Shown here: positions 12,252-27,765 of the stretch, piece after piece
Position numbering within the stretch: position 1 is the stretch's first letter
Layout of the letters: each line of letters starts with the position of its first letter
Assembly: GCA_037179335.1 (NCBI GenBank)
Contig: JAKZHN010000037.1
Coordinates: 186,001 to 250,000, forward strand
Direction of reading: 5' to 3'
Source: Cyclaneusma minus
Lineage: Eukaryota > Ascomycota > Leotiomycetes > Marthamycetales > Marthamycetaceae
Length of the DNA: 64,000 nt
The notes under the pieces: model-generated
The model's database searches: none
What the model saw: the letters and a program-made list of their open reading frames with translations, nothing else
What the model was told of the DNA's origin: nothing
Position numbers and translations under genes: made by a program

Positions 12252-14235
12252 ATAGAATTAATGTATAACGTATTTAATATAATAATCGCGCTATTATTAT
12301 TATTACGAATTTTGTTGTTTTTAATTTATTGCCAATTTAATATAATATTCTCAAAATTCGTGCTATTTAATTTATTATATTGGACTTTTTATTATAAGGC
12401 TTATTATTATTTTTATTAGTTTTAGGCTTTGGAAAGTTTTCCTAATTTTTAATACGTATTATTATTAAAAATAGTATTTTTAATTCAACTTAAATATATA
12501 TTAATAATAAATATTATTTTTGAATACCCAATTTATTTACCAGCTTTAATCCGCCTTTTGTTCAGCATTTTTAATATAATTTTATAATTTTCTTTATTTC
12601 TTTTTTATATTATTAAAATTATTTTATATCGGTATAATAATTCTTTCAATGCTGGCCTTAAATTAATTTTTCTTATTAAATTTGTTATTCAAATATAAAA
12701 GCATAATATTTTATTTAAACCAATTAAATTTATTTTAATTATTATTTACGCTAATATATATTTTTATTATTTTAAATTAATTTATTAAAAAAGATTATAA
12801 ATAATATATTTTTAAATATTAATATTAAAGTATTAAGTTTATTATAATTTTTTAATATCTTTTAAATAAAATACAATATTAGTATTAATATTAATAGTAC
12901 CGTTTTTATATGTAATGACTACAAATATTTTTATGTATATCCAAATTGCTTTAAATTTTATTATTAGTATAAAAGATTAATAAAACACTTTTTATAGCTT
13001 TAAATATAAATTTATTATAATCCGGCTTTTACTATTAATTAAAAATTATCTTTTTATAAATAAAAACTATTATTAATACCCTTATAAAACTTTTCTTACA
13101 AACGGTTTTATTTTTTTAAAGCTTTTTATAGTATGTTTTTTTTTATTTCTCCAATCGCTATTTAGTAATATAATTTCTGCTTTTTAGAAATTATTATTAT
13201 TAATCTTTTTTAAAAAAACTTATATTTATATTTAAATATAAGCAAGCTAATTTGGTTTTTATATTATATTTAATTTAAAAGATTTATTTATTATAAACGC
13301 CATTTATATTTCCAACTTATTTAATAAAATAATATTAGCCTAGTTAATATTTAATATATATAATTATAGTTTTCTCGTTATTTTTGCAGTTTTTGTTTAT
13401 TTAAATTAATATATATATTAAATTTTATATTATTTTTACCATTTAGCCAATTTATTAATATTAAATATATCGGTTCAATCATTTATATATACCATAATAA
13501 ATTCCATTTTTAAAAGCAACCTCCCTTGAACCTATTTTAATTGATTTTTCTTTTTTTTTAAAATATGCCGCTGCCCTTTAAAATGTTTTTAAACCTTTAA
13601 TTATAATAATAGCGGACTTTAAAATTAAAGCAATTAAGAATTTTCAATTTAAATATTATTATTATATATTTATATAGCCCCAAGGCCGCATCTTTTTTTT
13701 ATAAATATTAAAAATACCTTTTAAATAATTTTTAATAATTTTCAGCCTTTTGCTAACCGTTATCATCGCCGTTAGCCTTTTTTACTATTTTTAATTATAA
13801 AATATATGATAAAATTAAAATTAGATATTTAATTCAATTAGCAATTTTAATATAAAATACCATTATTATAATATATACGCTAGCCAGCCAAAAGCTAATT
13901 AACGGCCAAATAATTTCCGATTTTTCTTTAGCAAGGTTTCTTTTTTTTGCTATATAATTTTTTGCTATTGCTAATAAATATTAGCAATATATTAATTTTT
14001 CGCCAAATATTTAATTTTTTCTACCTATTAATTAATAATATAATATATATTAGATAAAATAATAATTTTATAAATTTTCTATTTTTCAAATACCCTTTTT
14101 AACCGGCTTTATTAAATAGCCGGTATATAGCTGCCAAAAGCTTAAAATTTAAATTGTTAAATTAAAATAATATGCGCTAAATTAAGATTTTTTTTAAATA
14201 ATGTTTTTTATTAGCCTTCAATAAATAGCCAGCAT

Positions 14236-14256
14236 TATATATATATATATATATAT
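14236..14256. repeat. TA dinucleotide repeat
   Basis: A run of about ten TA units lies inside the AT-rich block. Nothing else is associated with it. Confidence 0.75.
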
Positions 14257-17200
14257 TATTTTTATTTATAGCGGCTTCTTATTTAAAAAATAATTACAGT
14301 TAGGCTTTAGCCGTAATTTAATAAATCCCCATTTGCAATATTAGTATTATAAACCAATATTGCCGTTTTATCGTTTTTTTTTAATACGCTAGGCTATTTC
14401 GGAATATTAAATGCAAAAGAAATAAAACCAAACCTTTAATTTATTTAATTATTGAATAATTATATTTTGGCCAAAATATAATTAAATAATAAATAAGAAT
14501 TAAGAAATAAACCCTAAAACAACGTATCAATTTAATGCTGTTTTAATATAATATTAAAAAAAAATCAGGCTGGGCTATAAATTTTAAAGCTGTAAAATTT
14601 TAATTTTTGGAATTTATTTACCTTATTTAAAAACAAAATACAGCTTTATTTTTTATATATAAAATTTGGCTTTTAGGCAAGCCGGCTTATTATAAGTTTT
14701 TTTTAGAAAAATTCCCAAAACTTATTTAAAAGTTTAAAAAACAAAAAATAAAAACCGGATTAAAGCATAAATAAAAAAAAGCTGGAAATAGAAAATAAAA
14801 AATAAGCCGAATTTTAGCTAAATAAAAGGCTGGGTTAGAAAAGTAATATAAATATAAATGCCTAATGTTTTCCGAATTTTTAAATTAATAAAAATAGCAA
14901 TTGGCAATAGCAGAATTTATAAAACTATAATAGGAAAGCTTATTTATAAGCCCGCAATTTATTTATAATTAATAATTCCCATTGCTATTAATAAATAAAA
15001 ATTAGAATAATTTTAATCCAGAAAAAATCCGGCATTAAACCGGCCTTTTTATAATTTTTAGCCCTGCTTAATTTATTATTTTAATTACTATTGCATAGTT
15101 TTAATAGCTAAATAACAATTAAAATTAATAAATTAATAAATATTAAATATATAGCAATATATAAATTATTTAATATATATTTTATTTGCTTTTTATTTAC
15201 CAGGCCTAATTTATTTTTTATTATTTTCTAAAATTTAAAAAAAACAAAGTTAATTTTATTTGCTATTATTTGTTTATTAATTATTTCAATTTTATATTAA
15301 TAATAAGCTTAATATATTAAATAGTTTTTCTAAATAAAAAAATTACGCCTATTTTTGTTTTTTAATGCTGCTTAAAAAGTATATATTTCAAAAAATATTT
15401 CTTTAGTTTCGTAATTTTAATATAATTATTTTAATTTTCCAGTATTTATTAAATTGTCAAGCTTAAAGTTTATTTTGATTTTTAAAAATATTAAATTTAT
15501 AAATTAATAATAAAGATTGCCTATAAATAAAATTGGGTTTTTTTAGTATTAGTTTTTAATTATTATAAGCAAATTATTTTTAAGTAAAATTAATTTTTAT
15601 TATTAATTTTAATTCCTTTAAATTTACCGCCAATATACTTTTAATATTATTTAATTAAAATAGATTAAAGCAATTATAATATTTATTATTTTTATTTTTA
15701 TTATTGCGATTGGCCTTATTAATAGCATTTAACTTTTAAATATTTTATTTAAATTATTTTATCTATATTTATATTTTACATTGCCAATTTCGCTTGCATT
15801 ATATTTGGTTATTACCGCGTATTATTAAGCAATAAAATTTGCTATATAAAAATATTTTTTATATTAGCTTTTTAAAAATTAAAGTTCTTATTTTATTTTA
15901 AATAAAGGCTTATATAATATTTTATATAATTAGTATTATAATTGCATTTTTACATAATTAAAAAAAGCATAAAAAAAACACTAGTTATATATAGTTTTTA
16001 TTATTAATTAATAGCTATATTATACTTCTATATAAATTGTACATTTTGCCTTATAAATATTTAATATAGCCGCGCTTTATGATTATAGTTTTATATTACT
16101 ATTTATTTATTTTTTTAAATTTATATATACCATTATTAAAATTATATAAATTATTTTTATAAATACAATATCCTAAATTAAAAACAAAATGGCAATTGGT
16201 TTTCAGTAAAATTAATTATAAAAATATATTATCAGCAATAATATAATTATTTAATAAATTTTTAAATTCTAAAAAAATTTAGTTTGGTATTATTTTTGTA
16301 ATTAAATATAAAATCATTTAATTTTTCATTTTATTTTAAATTATTTAAATTCGCCTTTTTTTAATAATGCCTTATTAATATATTATTTGCAATAATTATT
16401 TATTTTTATATAGCCGCTTTTTCTTTTTGCAATATTTGGCCAAATATTTCCTATTGGCAATAAAAATTCCCTTACGCCAAATGATGCTTATTTAAATAAA
16501 TTGAAATTTTATATATATTATTACTAGATTGATTCTATTTTATTTTTATTTTTTATATTAAATTATAGCTTTTTTTTAAATCCTGCCTTTTTTAAAATAC
16601 CTCAGCCTTTTGGTTTTTTTTTCATATTAATTTTGTTTATATCCAATTATAGTCTTTTTTTTAAACGCCGCTTTTTTTAACATCGCCTAATTATTTTTAA
16701 TTAAAAGCCCTATAATTTTATTATTTATTTTAATTCGCTTTTTATTAAAAAGCTTTGCCCTTTTTATTATATTTACCTGGCCAAATTCCAATTTAATAAT
16801 TTCCAAAAGCAAATTGCTTTTTTAAAAAAGCAATTTTTCCCTAATAATTTCCCGCAAGAATTATACTTAAATAAATAATGTTTATTATATAAAACATAAA
16901 GCATTATATATAGTGGCAATATTAAATATAAAAATAATTATATAAATTTTAATTATAATTGTTAAAAACGCTAGATAGCAATAGATAAACGCTTTTAAGA
17001 AAAGGCTATTAGAATTTAAAAATCAATAATTTTTTATTTATATTTAAATAAAAAACTAAAAAACAAAAATTATATAATAAAAATATATTAAAGCGGCAGT
17101 AATTTGTATTTGTACAGTTAATAAAAACTAGCCTATATTATTTAAGTAAAATTAATTTATTAAAGTAAAATAAGCTTTTTAATAAAGCATATGCTTAAAA

Positions 17201-20200
17201 GCTTGCCGATTTATATTATAAATAGGTATTATATAAGCTATTGCTAAAAATGTATTGAATTAAAATATGATAAATATTTAAATTAAATAAAAACTCCTTT
17301 CAAAATAGCTTATAAATAATAAATATACCAAATATATTTTAATTCGCTTATATTAAATAAAAGCCTAAAAAAACTATAAATTTATTGATAAGCTATTCTT
17401 TATCCTGCCCGCTAATTATATTAAAAAAAGGTAATTACTTTTTACATAGCCTAAAGTTTGATATTAATATTTAGCAAAAAATATTAGGATAATTTATATA
17501 ATATATAAATATATATATATAAATTCGCTTGCTAATTATTTTTTAATATTTTAAGATTCCTTAAATTTTATAAAAATATATTTTATTTTTAATATATAAA
17601 ATAATATTTTTTAATAAAAAATAAAAAACTTTTATCAAATTCCGCATTACCAATATTGATTTTAATAATAATTATAAAAAGAAATCGGCCTTTTGCTTAT
17701 AAAAACAACCCTTATAAAAAAATCTCAATTTTCTATATTTTAGCCAATAATCTATAATTATATTTGATTTTCATACATTTTTATTTTAATAAAATCCCCT
17801 TTTCCGCCAAGAAATTGCTTTTTATCATTTGTTTTTTTTTAAATTCCTTAATAAATTATTTCAATTATTTTTCAATATTTATTTTAATTATTATATTTAT
17901 ATTTAATTTTGGCAAGTTTTCTAATATTAAAAATATATTCGTAAATATGCTTATTTTAATTGCTATATTAAATATAATAAATCAAAATTTAAATTTTTAT
18001 TATTAGCCTAGAATTGAATTTTAGCAATACATAATAAATAGCTTTAATTAGGATTAAATCTATATTAAAAATATTAATAATTGCAATAATATATTAATTC
18101 AATTATTTATCAAAAACAATTATTAGCTTATGTTTTTTTAATACATTTTATTAATATTAAGCAGCGATTTGTTTGCTTTTGCTTTTTTTTAATATTTTAT
18201 TATTTAAAAAATTTAGTATTTATAAAACTATTCTATAGCTTTTAAATTGCTTTTTGCAATTTTAATTTCATTATATAATAAATTTAATTAATCCATTTTT
18301 TATATTTCTTTATTAAAGCCTAAAATTAGCTATTAACGCTATTTTTTTATTAATTATTTATTAAAAAATAGCAAATGTATTAAAAAATATATAATTAAAG
18401 CGCTTTAAAAAATACTAAAAAATACGCATACAAGGTATTTTTAAAAAATATTAATATAATTTATTATTATTATAAATTATAAGCCGAATTAAAAATAAAA
18501 TAAAAATATTTAATATAAAAATAAATTATAAATATTTTTGTATTTTTACAAATTATTAATTTATTCAATAAGCTATTGCAATTTAGCCAATAATTTATAT
18601 ATTATATTAAAATTAATTATATAGGGATACTTGTTTTATTATATATGTATATATTAAAAATTTATATAATTTTTGCAAATCTTTTTAATTATTTCTTTTT
18701 TACTAAATTTAATATAAAAGCCGGAAAAAAAGCAATTAAGTAATATTTATAATATTATTATAAAAAATTTAATTTATTTCCAAATTTAATATCCAATTAT
18801 TTATTCTTTAATTTAGCAATAATTCTGATTTATTTTAGCGTTAATCTAATTTTAAATCTTTTAATTATATATTTTAAAAATTTAATAATTAAATATTTGC
18901 CTGTATATATTTCTTTTTTCCTAAATCAAAATAAAATACGCTTAATTAGCGATTATATAATTTTGGCAAATTCGGTAAATAAATAAATATTGCTTTTAAT
19001 ATTTGTTTTTATTTTCTTCATAATATAATTCCATTTTTCCAAATATATTAATAGCATTCTTATTAGCGAATAGCTAATATATTATATATGTTTTTAAAAC
19101 AAATATGCCTTAGTTTTAAAAGAAATAGCATATATTATATATAAATACGGTTAGTATTTTCTTTAAATTTTAAATATTAAATCTTAAAATCTTGTATTTT
19201 TTTTCTCTATTATAATATATTTATATTTTAACTTTTATTAAAACTTTAATATTACGCGAATTTATTACAAATTAAAAATAATAATTATTATAATTTATAA
19301 ATTGCAAATTTTTAACTATAAATAAACAAATTGCTTTTTTTAGCGGGCTTTCTATATAATATAAATATTTTTTTATAAAAAATTAAAAAATTAATAATAA
19401 TTTATTTAATTTTTTGGCAAAAATCCCATTTTATATATTTGCTTTATAAAAACCAAGCTTATTTTATTTTGTTAATATTGCTTATATTTAAAAAATAGCT
19501 TAATTCTTTTATATATATTACCAATTAAATACTTAATAATTTCTTTTGTAATATTTATTTAACCGGCTAAATTTTTTAATAAACTCGTTTTTCTATATTT
19601 AAACAATTAATAATGGTATAATAATTCCGTAAATTCTAAAATTCTCGCCAATAAATAATAATAGATTATTTTAATAAACATAATTAATACTAAAGTTTTT
19701 GCATATTTTATTATCATTTTTATAAATTTGCAATTGCCGCGGCTTTTTTTAATAACTTTTTAATAATTTTCTATTGAGTATTTTATATAAATTTCCTAAT
19801 ATATCAAATTAATTATATATTATATTATATAAATCGCAATTGCAATAAAATATTTATCGGCGTTATAGCAAGATTTTAAAAAGGCAAAATTTATATTTTT
19901 ATGAATCCTTTTAAATAAAATATAAATTAAACATATTTAAATAAATTATAATAAGCAATAAAAAGATTCAATGCACATAATATTTAAAGCCTATTTCAAT
20001 TATAAAATATCCAAATAATTTACAAATTTTAATTTATATATTACTATTCATATATTTACAAATATAATAATTGCCTAAATTTTTGTTTTAATAATAAATT
20101 TTATGAATTATATTTAATTTTATATTATACGCTAATTTATAATATTGCAAATCCAAAATCCTATTAGTTTTCCTATTTTCCTAATTTGCATTGCTATTCT

Positions 20201-20799
20201 TTATTAACTTTATTTGTTTATTTAATAAAATAATAGCCAAATATATTAAGCAGTATAAAAGCCTTTTTTTTATTAAATTAACCAGCTTTAATTATTCTTA
20301 TAATAATAGGCTTTATATTAAATAGTTTTAAAATATTTAAAAGCTTATCTAATTTAGAATTAAAAATATATAATAATACTGGCATTTTTAATTCGGCTTT
20401 TCTAAGCCTTTATTTTTCCAAGCTTCGTATTTTTTTATTTTCCGTGGTTTTTTAACCTTTTTTTTTTAATTTTGGCTATAATTTATACCGGGGCTGGCGT
20501 TATTTTGCATTAAGCCCTTTTTTTCCTTTTTTTATAATTTAATCCCCTAAAATTTAATTTGCTCTATATTTTAAAGTTATTATAATTACCCTTTAAAAAT
20601 TTAAAGGTTTTATTACTGGCGTTATTTAAATTGATATTAAATTATAGCTTAAAATTATTAAACTCTCTTTTAAGTTTATTGCTATTAATTCTTAACCTAT
20701 TGTAGCCGAATAATTTATCGTTATTATATTCGCTATTTAAAAGCTTATCTTTTATTTTAAAAGCTTTTTATTTTAAAACTTTCTATTGGATTTGTTTTA

Positions 20800-21170
20800 A
20801 GCGCATTAAATATTCATTATTAAAATCCATTAGTTTAAAATCGTTATTTTTTGATAATTGATTCCTTTTTTTAAAGGCTACGCTTTAATTTTATTATTAA
20901 ATCTTTTTAGGCATAGCTAATATTTACTATTAAAACTCTTAGTTTCGGAATTTTTGTTTTTAAATAGCTTTTTTCTTTTTGGCAAAAGCTTTTTTTTACT
21001 ATTATTGCTAAATTTTATTATTGAAATCCTTAATTCCGGAATCCTTATTTTTAAATAGCTTATTATTTTTAGCAAAAGCTTTTCCTTATTATTATTGCTA
21101 AATTTTATTTGGGCGCAGCTAATACTTACCATTGGAATTTTTAATTTCAAAATTATTTTTATTTTCAATT
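20800..21170. repeat. Imperfect tandem repeat in degraded sequence
   Basis: Blocks resembling GCTAATATTTACTATTAAAA recur near 20803, 20911 and 21116, and blocks AAATAGCTT followed by GCAAAAGCTTTT and TTATTATTGCTAAATTTTAT recur near 20965 and 21053. Spacing is irregular, roughly 90-110 bases. On the minus strand two units read as K-F-S-N-N-x-K-x-K-L-L, so the repeat may derive from a repetitive protein later degraded by RIP. Confidence 0.5.
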
Positions 21171-23574
21171 TCTTTTTAATAAAGATTTTTGTTTGCTTTT
21201 ATAATTTCTTTTTTATTTAGCTATGCAATTATTTACCTGAATATTTTATTACTGCAATATTTAAACGGGGTTTTAAATCTCATTAAATTTTAAATTTTAA
21301 AATATAGCTATATTTATTCAAAGCCAAAAATAAATTTAAGCAATTGGCCGCCAGTTTTTTTACCAGGAATATAATACAGCTAATATTAAAGCTTTTATAA
21401 TTATTTTTTAATTGGTGTTTTTAAAAGCGCTATATTATCCCTTTAATTAATTAATCTTGCAGTTTTTAATAAATTGAATAAAAAAAATGCTTAATTAAAA
21501 ACAGGCTTGCTTAAAAGCTTTATTTTTTAGATTTTTAGAAAATAGAAGGCTTTAATAAAGGCATTAAATAAAATAAAACATAGCTAGCCAATGAAGCGCT
21601 ATAAAACGGTCTGCTTATTAAATCATAAATAAAAAACAATTAATATAAGGAAGTTTATAAGCAAATTTACTTGCATTATAATTAACGCAATTATTTAAAA
21701 TCCAGCTTTGGTATTAATTTGGTAATAGCTAGCATTGGGATAAATATTATTTTTATAAGCTATTAATAGCCAAGCTTATATATTTTAAAATTAAAATTAA
21801 TTTTAAATAATATTCAAAAGCGCTTTTGAAAAAAGAATCCTAAAAAAAAATTGCAATAAAGCCGTAATTGGCATTAATAAAAACTGGCCATTTGTATCAT
21901 ATTTAATAATTTAGAAAATATAGAAAATTTAAATATTATATTTAATTGTTTGTTATTTAAAAATATTATTTATATTATAAAGCCTAATAAAAATTTGCAG
22001 TTCCAATAATTGCAATATTTTTATTAAAAAGAATTTAATAGCGGCTAAATATCAAGCTTTTTAAAATAATAATTAATCTCTATTAATTGCGAAATTAGCT
22101 TGGTAAAAAAAATAGAAATGGTATTAAAATATATTATTTTATTTAAAATTGTTATTCATTAATAATGTATTAGGATTTGCTATAGCTATTATAATAAATC
22201 CCATACGTTTTTTAAGCAAAAAAAATAAGCTAATATAAAATAGTATTTAAAATTTTAATATTAAAAGATTAATTAAAATAAATATATTATTTTAATTATA
22301 TAATATAAATAGTAAAATAGCGAAATAGCAATTTATAATTAAATTAAAATAATATATGAATTATATCTGCATTAGCTAATTAAATTATATAGCCCGTAAG
22401 CTAATGATTTAATAATTAATAATTAACTTTTATTTTTATATTATTTTTAAAATTATAACGCTTATAAATTAATTAAATTATTATTATATATATTTATTTG
22501 CAAAATTTCAAAATTATTTATTTTATAATATTACATGCCCAAATACGGTTTTTAGCCTTTTTAAATATTAACCGCTATAATTATAAACAAACGCTTTAAG
22601 TACCGGATATAATTTAATAATAACGCCCCGCAATTTATAAATAATCATTTTTTATTCTTTATTTAAATCCATTATATATTAAAATATAAACTATTTTTTT
22701 AATATATATATATTAATTGGTATATTTAAAGTTAAATTTTAAGCGGCTATTAATAAATAAATTAAATTCAAATATAATATTTTTATCCGCAAATAATTTA
22801 AACAAATTAAAAAATAAAAGTAAAATAATATAGTTTAATAATGCCGGTTTATTTCTAATACGGGATATTAATTAAACTCGAATATAGCTTATTTAATATT
22901 AAAATTACAAATAGCCAAAATATAATATAAGCTTATTTTATTAATAGCGGAATATAAAAGCCAATATTAATACTATTATTATTTTAATAATAAAACCAAA
23001 GCATTATAGCAAAATTGGCTAAAGAATCGCAATTAAATATTTTAAATAGCTTGAAATAATTAAAATAAATGCTTAAAAAATTGGCAAATAATAACCGGAA
23101 TGCTATTTTAAATGCAAGAATATTAAAATTTAAAATATATATAAAAAAAACATATTAAATAAATAAATAAAGCAAATTATAGCTTTGCAATATATATTAT
23201 AAATATACCAAATAAATTATCCAGCTAATAAAAAAACAAAAGCAATTAATTAAAACCAAGGCTATTATTAAAGCAAAGAAAATTAATAAGCTTTTAAAAT
23301 TAATTGATTTTTATTTTGCAATATTAATAATATCCAAAAATAATAATATAATAATTAAAAATAATGCCAAACTAATATTTATTGATATTAAATTCTCTTG
23401 CAAATATAAAGCCATTAAAGGCAATACCTTAGCTATATTGTTATTTAATAAAATCCTTTAAAATATATACCAGCAAATTACATTTTTTAAAAAGGTTTTT
23501 ATCATGCTAAAATACTGTTTTGGCCTTTTGCAATTCTATATTTTTATTACCCTAAGCAATTACAATAATATATA

Positions 23575-23765
23575 TATTGGGGTTATTAGGGATTCAAAAT
23601 TGCGTACGCAATAATGGTAATAGTGGTAATAATGTAATTAATTGTATAAAATAAAATTCCGATGGTAAATATAAAAATAAAGCTATACCCACGCCCTAAA
23701 ACCGGTGCCTAAGGCATTTTTAAGCTACCATTTATAAAACAAATTGCAATATTGGCTAGTTTTTA
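23575..23765 (-). repeat. LTR of the Copia element, left (3') copy
   Basis: This is the direct-repeat partner of 29997-30190. Shared landmarks are the TAATAGTGGTAATAAT block, a TATA-like AAAAATAAAGCTATA and ACCGGTGCCTAA. It retains a little more G+C than the right copy. Boundaries are approximate. Confidence 0.6.
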
Positions 23766-25068
23766 CTTTATAATAATAAAAAGCTATATATATATAATAA
23801 ATAAATAAAACTCTAAATATATTAAAAAGCATTAAGCTTTAAAATTAATAGCTAAGCCACCATTTATAGCTATAAATTAATAATTAAAAATACAAAGGTA
23901 TTAGGACCTTTTTAAACGCTATGCAATATCCGTTTATTTTAATAAAGAAAATGGCTGTTCAGCTAGCGCTTAAAAAGCGCTAATTTGTAAAAGAAAATCG
24001 GGCCCGCAAATAATATACAGCTTTATAAATATTAGCATAGCTTAATTTTCAAAGAATTCTTTTTTTTAAAAATACCCTTAACCCCTGGCTTTCCTTTTTT
24101 TTTGCGATTTACCCAGCCTTTTAATTTAATAGTTAAAATATTAGTGTTAATAAACTGCTTTAAAGCTTTATTATAAACCACCTTTATTATAATATTGGCT
24201 GGGTTATTTTTACTATTAATTTATTGGATTTTATAAAACTTTTATTTTTTATAGCTTTGGCAAAAATAAAGAATATTAATTGTAAAGCGCTTTTTGATTA
24301 TAATGCCTAGCTTAATAAAGCATTTATATAATAAAAGCAAATTTATATAAATTACCGTCGGGATTAAAAAAAGCTTAAGCTTATTAAGAATCAAGCAAAA
24401 TATAAAGAAAAGCGCTATATTTATATTAGTTTTTTAAATTATAGGTAGAATTTTACTAGCTAAAATATTTTAAATAATCTTTTTGCTTTTAGTAAAAACT
24501 TAATAAATAATATTATTTTTAAAAATAAAAGTATTTAAAGCTTTAAATTGGTTTTTATTAGCCAAAATAATAATATAGCAAAATTAAAAGCTTAGATTCT
24601 TATTGTTTGCAAAAACTTTATTAATAAAAGTGTATTTTTAAATTATAGCTAGATTTAGCAAAATATTAATTAAATTTTTATTAGGGTTTCTTTTCTGCTA
24701 TTAAAGGCTTTTATTTAGGGCTTTTATATAGTTATTTATTGGTTTTTAATATTGGGTAATTTTAAAAAATAGGTGAAATTATTATAGCTAATAAATTATA
24801 ACAATATAGCTATTACGAGTATATAAGGTAATATAAATTATTTTAAAAATTAGGAAATTAATATTAATAAGCTCCAGTTTTGCAATTTAATTTTTTTAAT
24901 AAATTCTTATATTATCATTTTTAAATATAAATATATACCCGTTAAAAATTTAAAAACAAACCAGCTATTAAAAAAGATCTGGGCTTAATTTTTCAATTTA
25001 AATTTTTATTTTTTTATTTTTTTCATTTCGGATTATTTTTTATTTGGCAAAATAAAAATATTATTTAT

Positions 25069-25377
25069 TTATATACTAATAATTGCAAATTCATCCGGAA
25101 AACTAATAATTAGCAAATAAAAATTATAAATAAAGGTTTTTATATTTAGATTATTAATATAATAAGCATAAGAAATTATAAACCAATATAATTTAGCTTT
25201 TGCAATATTATATAGCGGTTTTAAAATCTTTAAAATTATTTTAAAAAGGTATTTAGCTTTTAGCTTTATAAGCAAATTATAGTAATTTTTTTTTTTTAAA
25301 AAAAATGGCTTAAAAATAGGCTTAATTAATATTACAATTAAAAATTTTAATTTTTTAATTTTGAAATAATAGTGCAA
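25069..25377 (-). pseudogene. Copia reverse transcriptase fragment
   Basis: The minus-strand frame includes K-P-L-Y-N-I-A-K-A-K-L-Y-W-F and, a little later, a Y-N-F-Y-L-L-I block. In fungal Copia reverse transcriptases these positions read L-K-P-L-Y-G-I-x-E-A-x-x-H-W and Y-D-P-C-L-L-I, and the spacing agrees. Many substitutions are of the G-to-A and C-to-T kind (for example the aspartate and glycine positions now asparagine), as expected after RIP. Only about 100 codons remain open. Confidence 0.6.
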
Positions 25378-26235
25378 AAAGAATAATCAATTGCTAGCTA
25401 GCTTATTAAATAATTAAAAATTAAAAAATAATAAAAGCTGTATTGTAATTGCTATAATTTTAAATTATTAATTTTAATTCTGTATAAAATTTATTTATTC
25501 CTTTATTTTTAATTTTTGTTATTATTTCGCTATTAAAAATATATAAGCTATTATAAATTTCAAATTATACAAATAGATTTTCAAAATACCGTTATTAATA
25601 AAAGAATTAAATTCTAATTCATTAAAGGCTTTGAATAGCTTATTAAAAATATTAATTTTGCCATTTTAGCGGAGCTTCCAAAATACGTCCAAATCCGTTT
25701 TTGTTTTAGCAATTAACCAAGCTTGAGCTTTAAATAATATATTTTTAATCTTATTTTAAATTAAAAATTGCTTAAATTCTATAATTAATTTTAGCAATTT
25801 AACTATATTTATTGGGCATTTTACTAAATCTTTACAAATTATGATTTTTTTTATAAATTTGTTTATATTAGTATTTTATATTTTAAAAACAAAAGTTTTG
25901 GAATTTTTGGCTTTAAAAATACTGAATTTGAGGTTTTTATAAAAGCGCCCAAAATTATATTTAATTGGAGCGGTTTTTTAGATTATAGCAATTTTAGGCT
26001 ATATTATAATAATTTTAAGCTATATTATAGCGCTTTAATAAAAAATCGCTAATAAAATAATTAAAGCTTTAAAAGTTGCTGCAAATAGCAAAATTATTAT
26101 AATAAATATTATAATTATTTTAGCTATAAATAATAATACCGCTTTATTAATATTATTATAATTATTTTTATTATAATAAAGATTGAAAAGTATAAAATAT
26201 TTTTTCTAAGGCTATTAAATATTTTTAAAATATAA

Positions 26236-26553
26236 CTATAATTGTTTTTTTAAATTATAATATAAAAGCCTTTCTATTCTTTTTTTTTTTTTTTTTTTTT
26301 TTTTGGAATTTAAGAGTAATTTAAAAATTGCAAGAACATTAAGGCTATTTTTTATAAAAAAAGCTTTAATTATTATTTGCTTAGTATATAATTTTTTAAG
26401 CTTTTTTCGGGCTTTTTTAATAGCTTTTATCCGATAAATTATATTAAAAAAAATTATAAGCTTTAAATATACGCCAAATATTAAAAATATAGGCACAATA
26501 TTATTAGGGCCGGCAATATTATTAACAGCTTTTATAGCTACTTGCAAAACCAT
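26236..26553 (-). pseudogene. Copia integrase fragment
   Basis: The frame opens with A-I-K-A-V-N-N-I-A-G-P-N and continues V-P-I-F-L-I-F-G-V-Y. Fungal Copia polyproteins carry A-x-K-A-x-N-D-x-A-G-P-x-G-x-x-P-x-L-L-V-F-G just after the integrase catalytic core. An I-K-K-A-x-K-x-L block follows, which also fits. A poly-T tract (26278-26303, poly-A in this sense) adds a lysine run that is not part of the ancestral protein. Confidence 0.6.
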
Positions 26554-27522
26554 TTTTTAAAAAATTGCAAATAATTAATTGAAACTATTTAATAGCATTT
26601 TGAAAGCATAATATAATAGTATTTAAATTTCCCAATATTATTATAGGCTTTAATTAAATTTGTTTTAACTTTAATTTTTTATAAAATTTAATACTGGTAA
26701 ATTTTAAATTAATATTCTAAATAATACAATTAAATGGGCTTTAATAAATATTAATTTAGCAATACCAAATAGCTTTCCAAATATTTTGAAAAATACTATT
26801 GCAAATAAATATAGCAATTCAAAAGCTAATACCAATTTTAAGAATATAAATTATAAAATATTTATCCAGTTTTATAATATTTATTATAATTTTAGCATTA
26901 AAATAATAATTTTTGTAATTTGTTTTTATTTTTATTGGTAAAAATTGCAAAATTTAGCAAAATTTTTCAATATAGTGCATTTATTTATTTTTAGCGTATT
27001 TTAAAATTTTAATTAATTTAAAAATGCTTGGGTATTTAAGATGTTAATAAAGTTTTCGAAATTTACCTTTAATTAAATAGTATTAAATAGGCTTTAAAAA
27101 TAGCTTAATATTAATTAAAAGCATTTATAAATATTCCTATTTATAAATAACCAAAATAAATATAATACCAAATATTAAAATATTTAAAAGATTATTAAAT
27201 TAAATCTTTAAGCAATTTAAATTTTTAATATATATTAAAAATAAAGTATTAATTGGCATAATATAAAAATTAATTAATATAAGAATATAAAGATTAAAGC
27301 AATATTAATGGTTTTCATAAAGCTTTTACCAAATTTAATTTTATATTTACCGGCGCAAAAATTATTAAGCAATAGCTATAGCATTATTTGCTTAAAGGCT
27401 AAAACTTAGCCTAAGCCATTAATAAAAATATTAATAATACCGCTATTTAATATGATATTTGAAAATATTTAAAATAAATAGCGGTTTTAAAAAGTAAATA
27501 TTTTGGCTGAATTTCTAAATTC

Positions 27523-27765
27523 CTAATAATTAAAAGCGTAAGCGGTGGTATAATTATTAAATATTATAAAAAATTTAAAATTATTAATGGTTTTACCGTT
27601 TAAAATAACTATATAATTAATTTTTGAACCAATCTTTTCAGCTTTAAAAATTTTAATAGCTAATATACCATTATTATAATTAAATAAAGCCAATATAATT
27701 GCCACTTTATTTACGCCAAAAGCGGTATTAGCATTATTTTTCGAATTTCTTTTATAGCCAGCCAA
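27523..27765 (-). pseudogene. Possible upstream polyprotein fragment of the Copia element
   Basis: This 80-codon open minus-strand frame lies between the integrase fragment and the presumed 5' LTR, the place of gag or protease in a Copia element. It contains L-N-G-K-T-I-N-N-F and N-N-Y-T-T-A. I do not recognise a specific motif; the assignment rests on position and strand. Confidence 0.3.

Noticed and set aside
17764..18006. Membrane-like Phe/Ile-rich open frame in the AT-rich block
   Set aside because: The hydrophobic composition follows from TTT/ATT-rich DNA; there is no coding signature.
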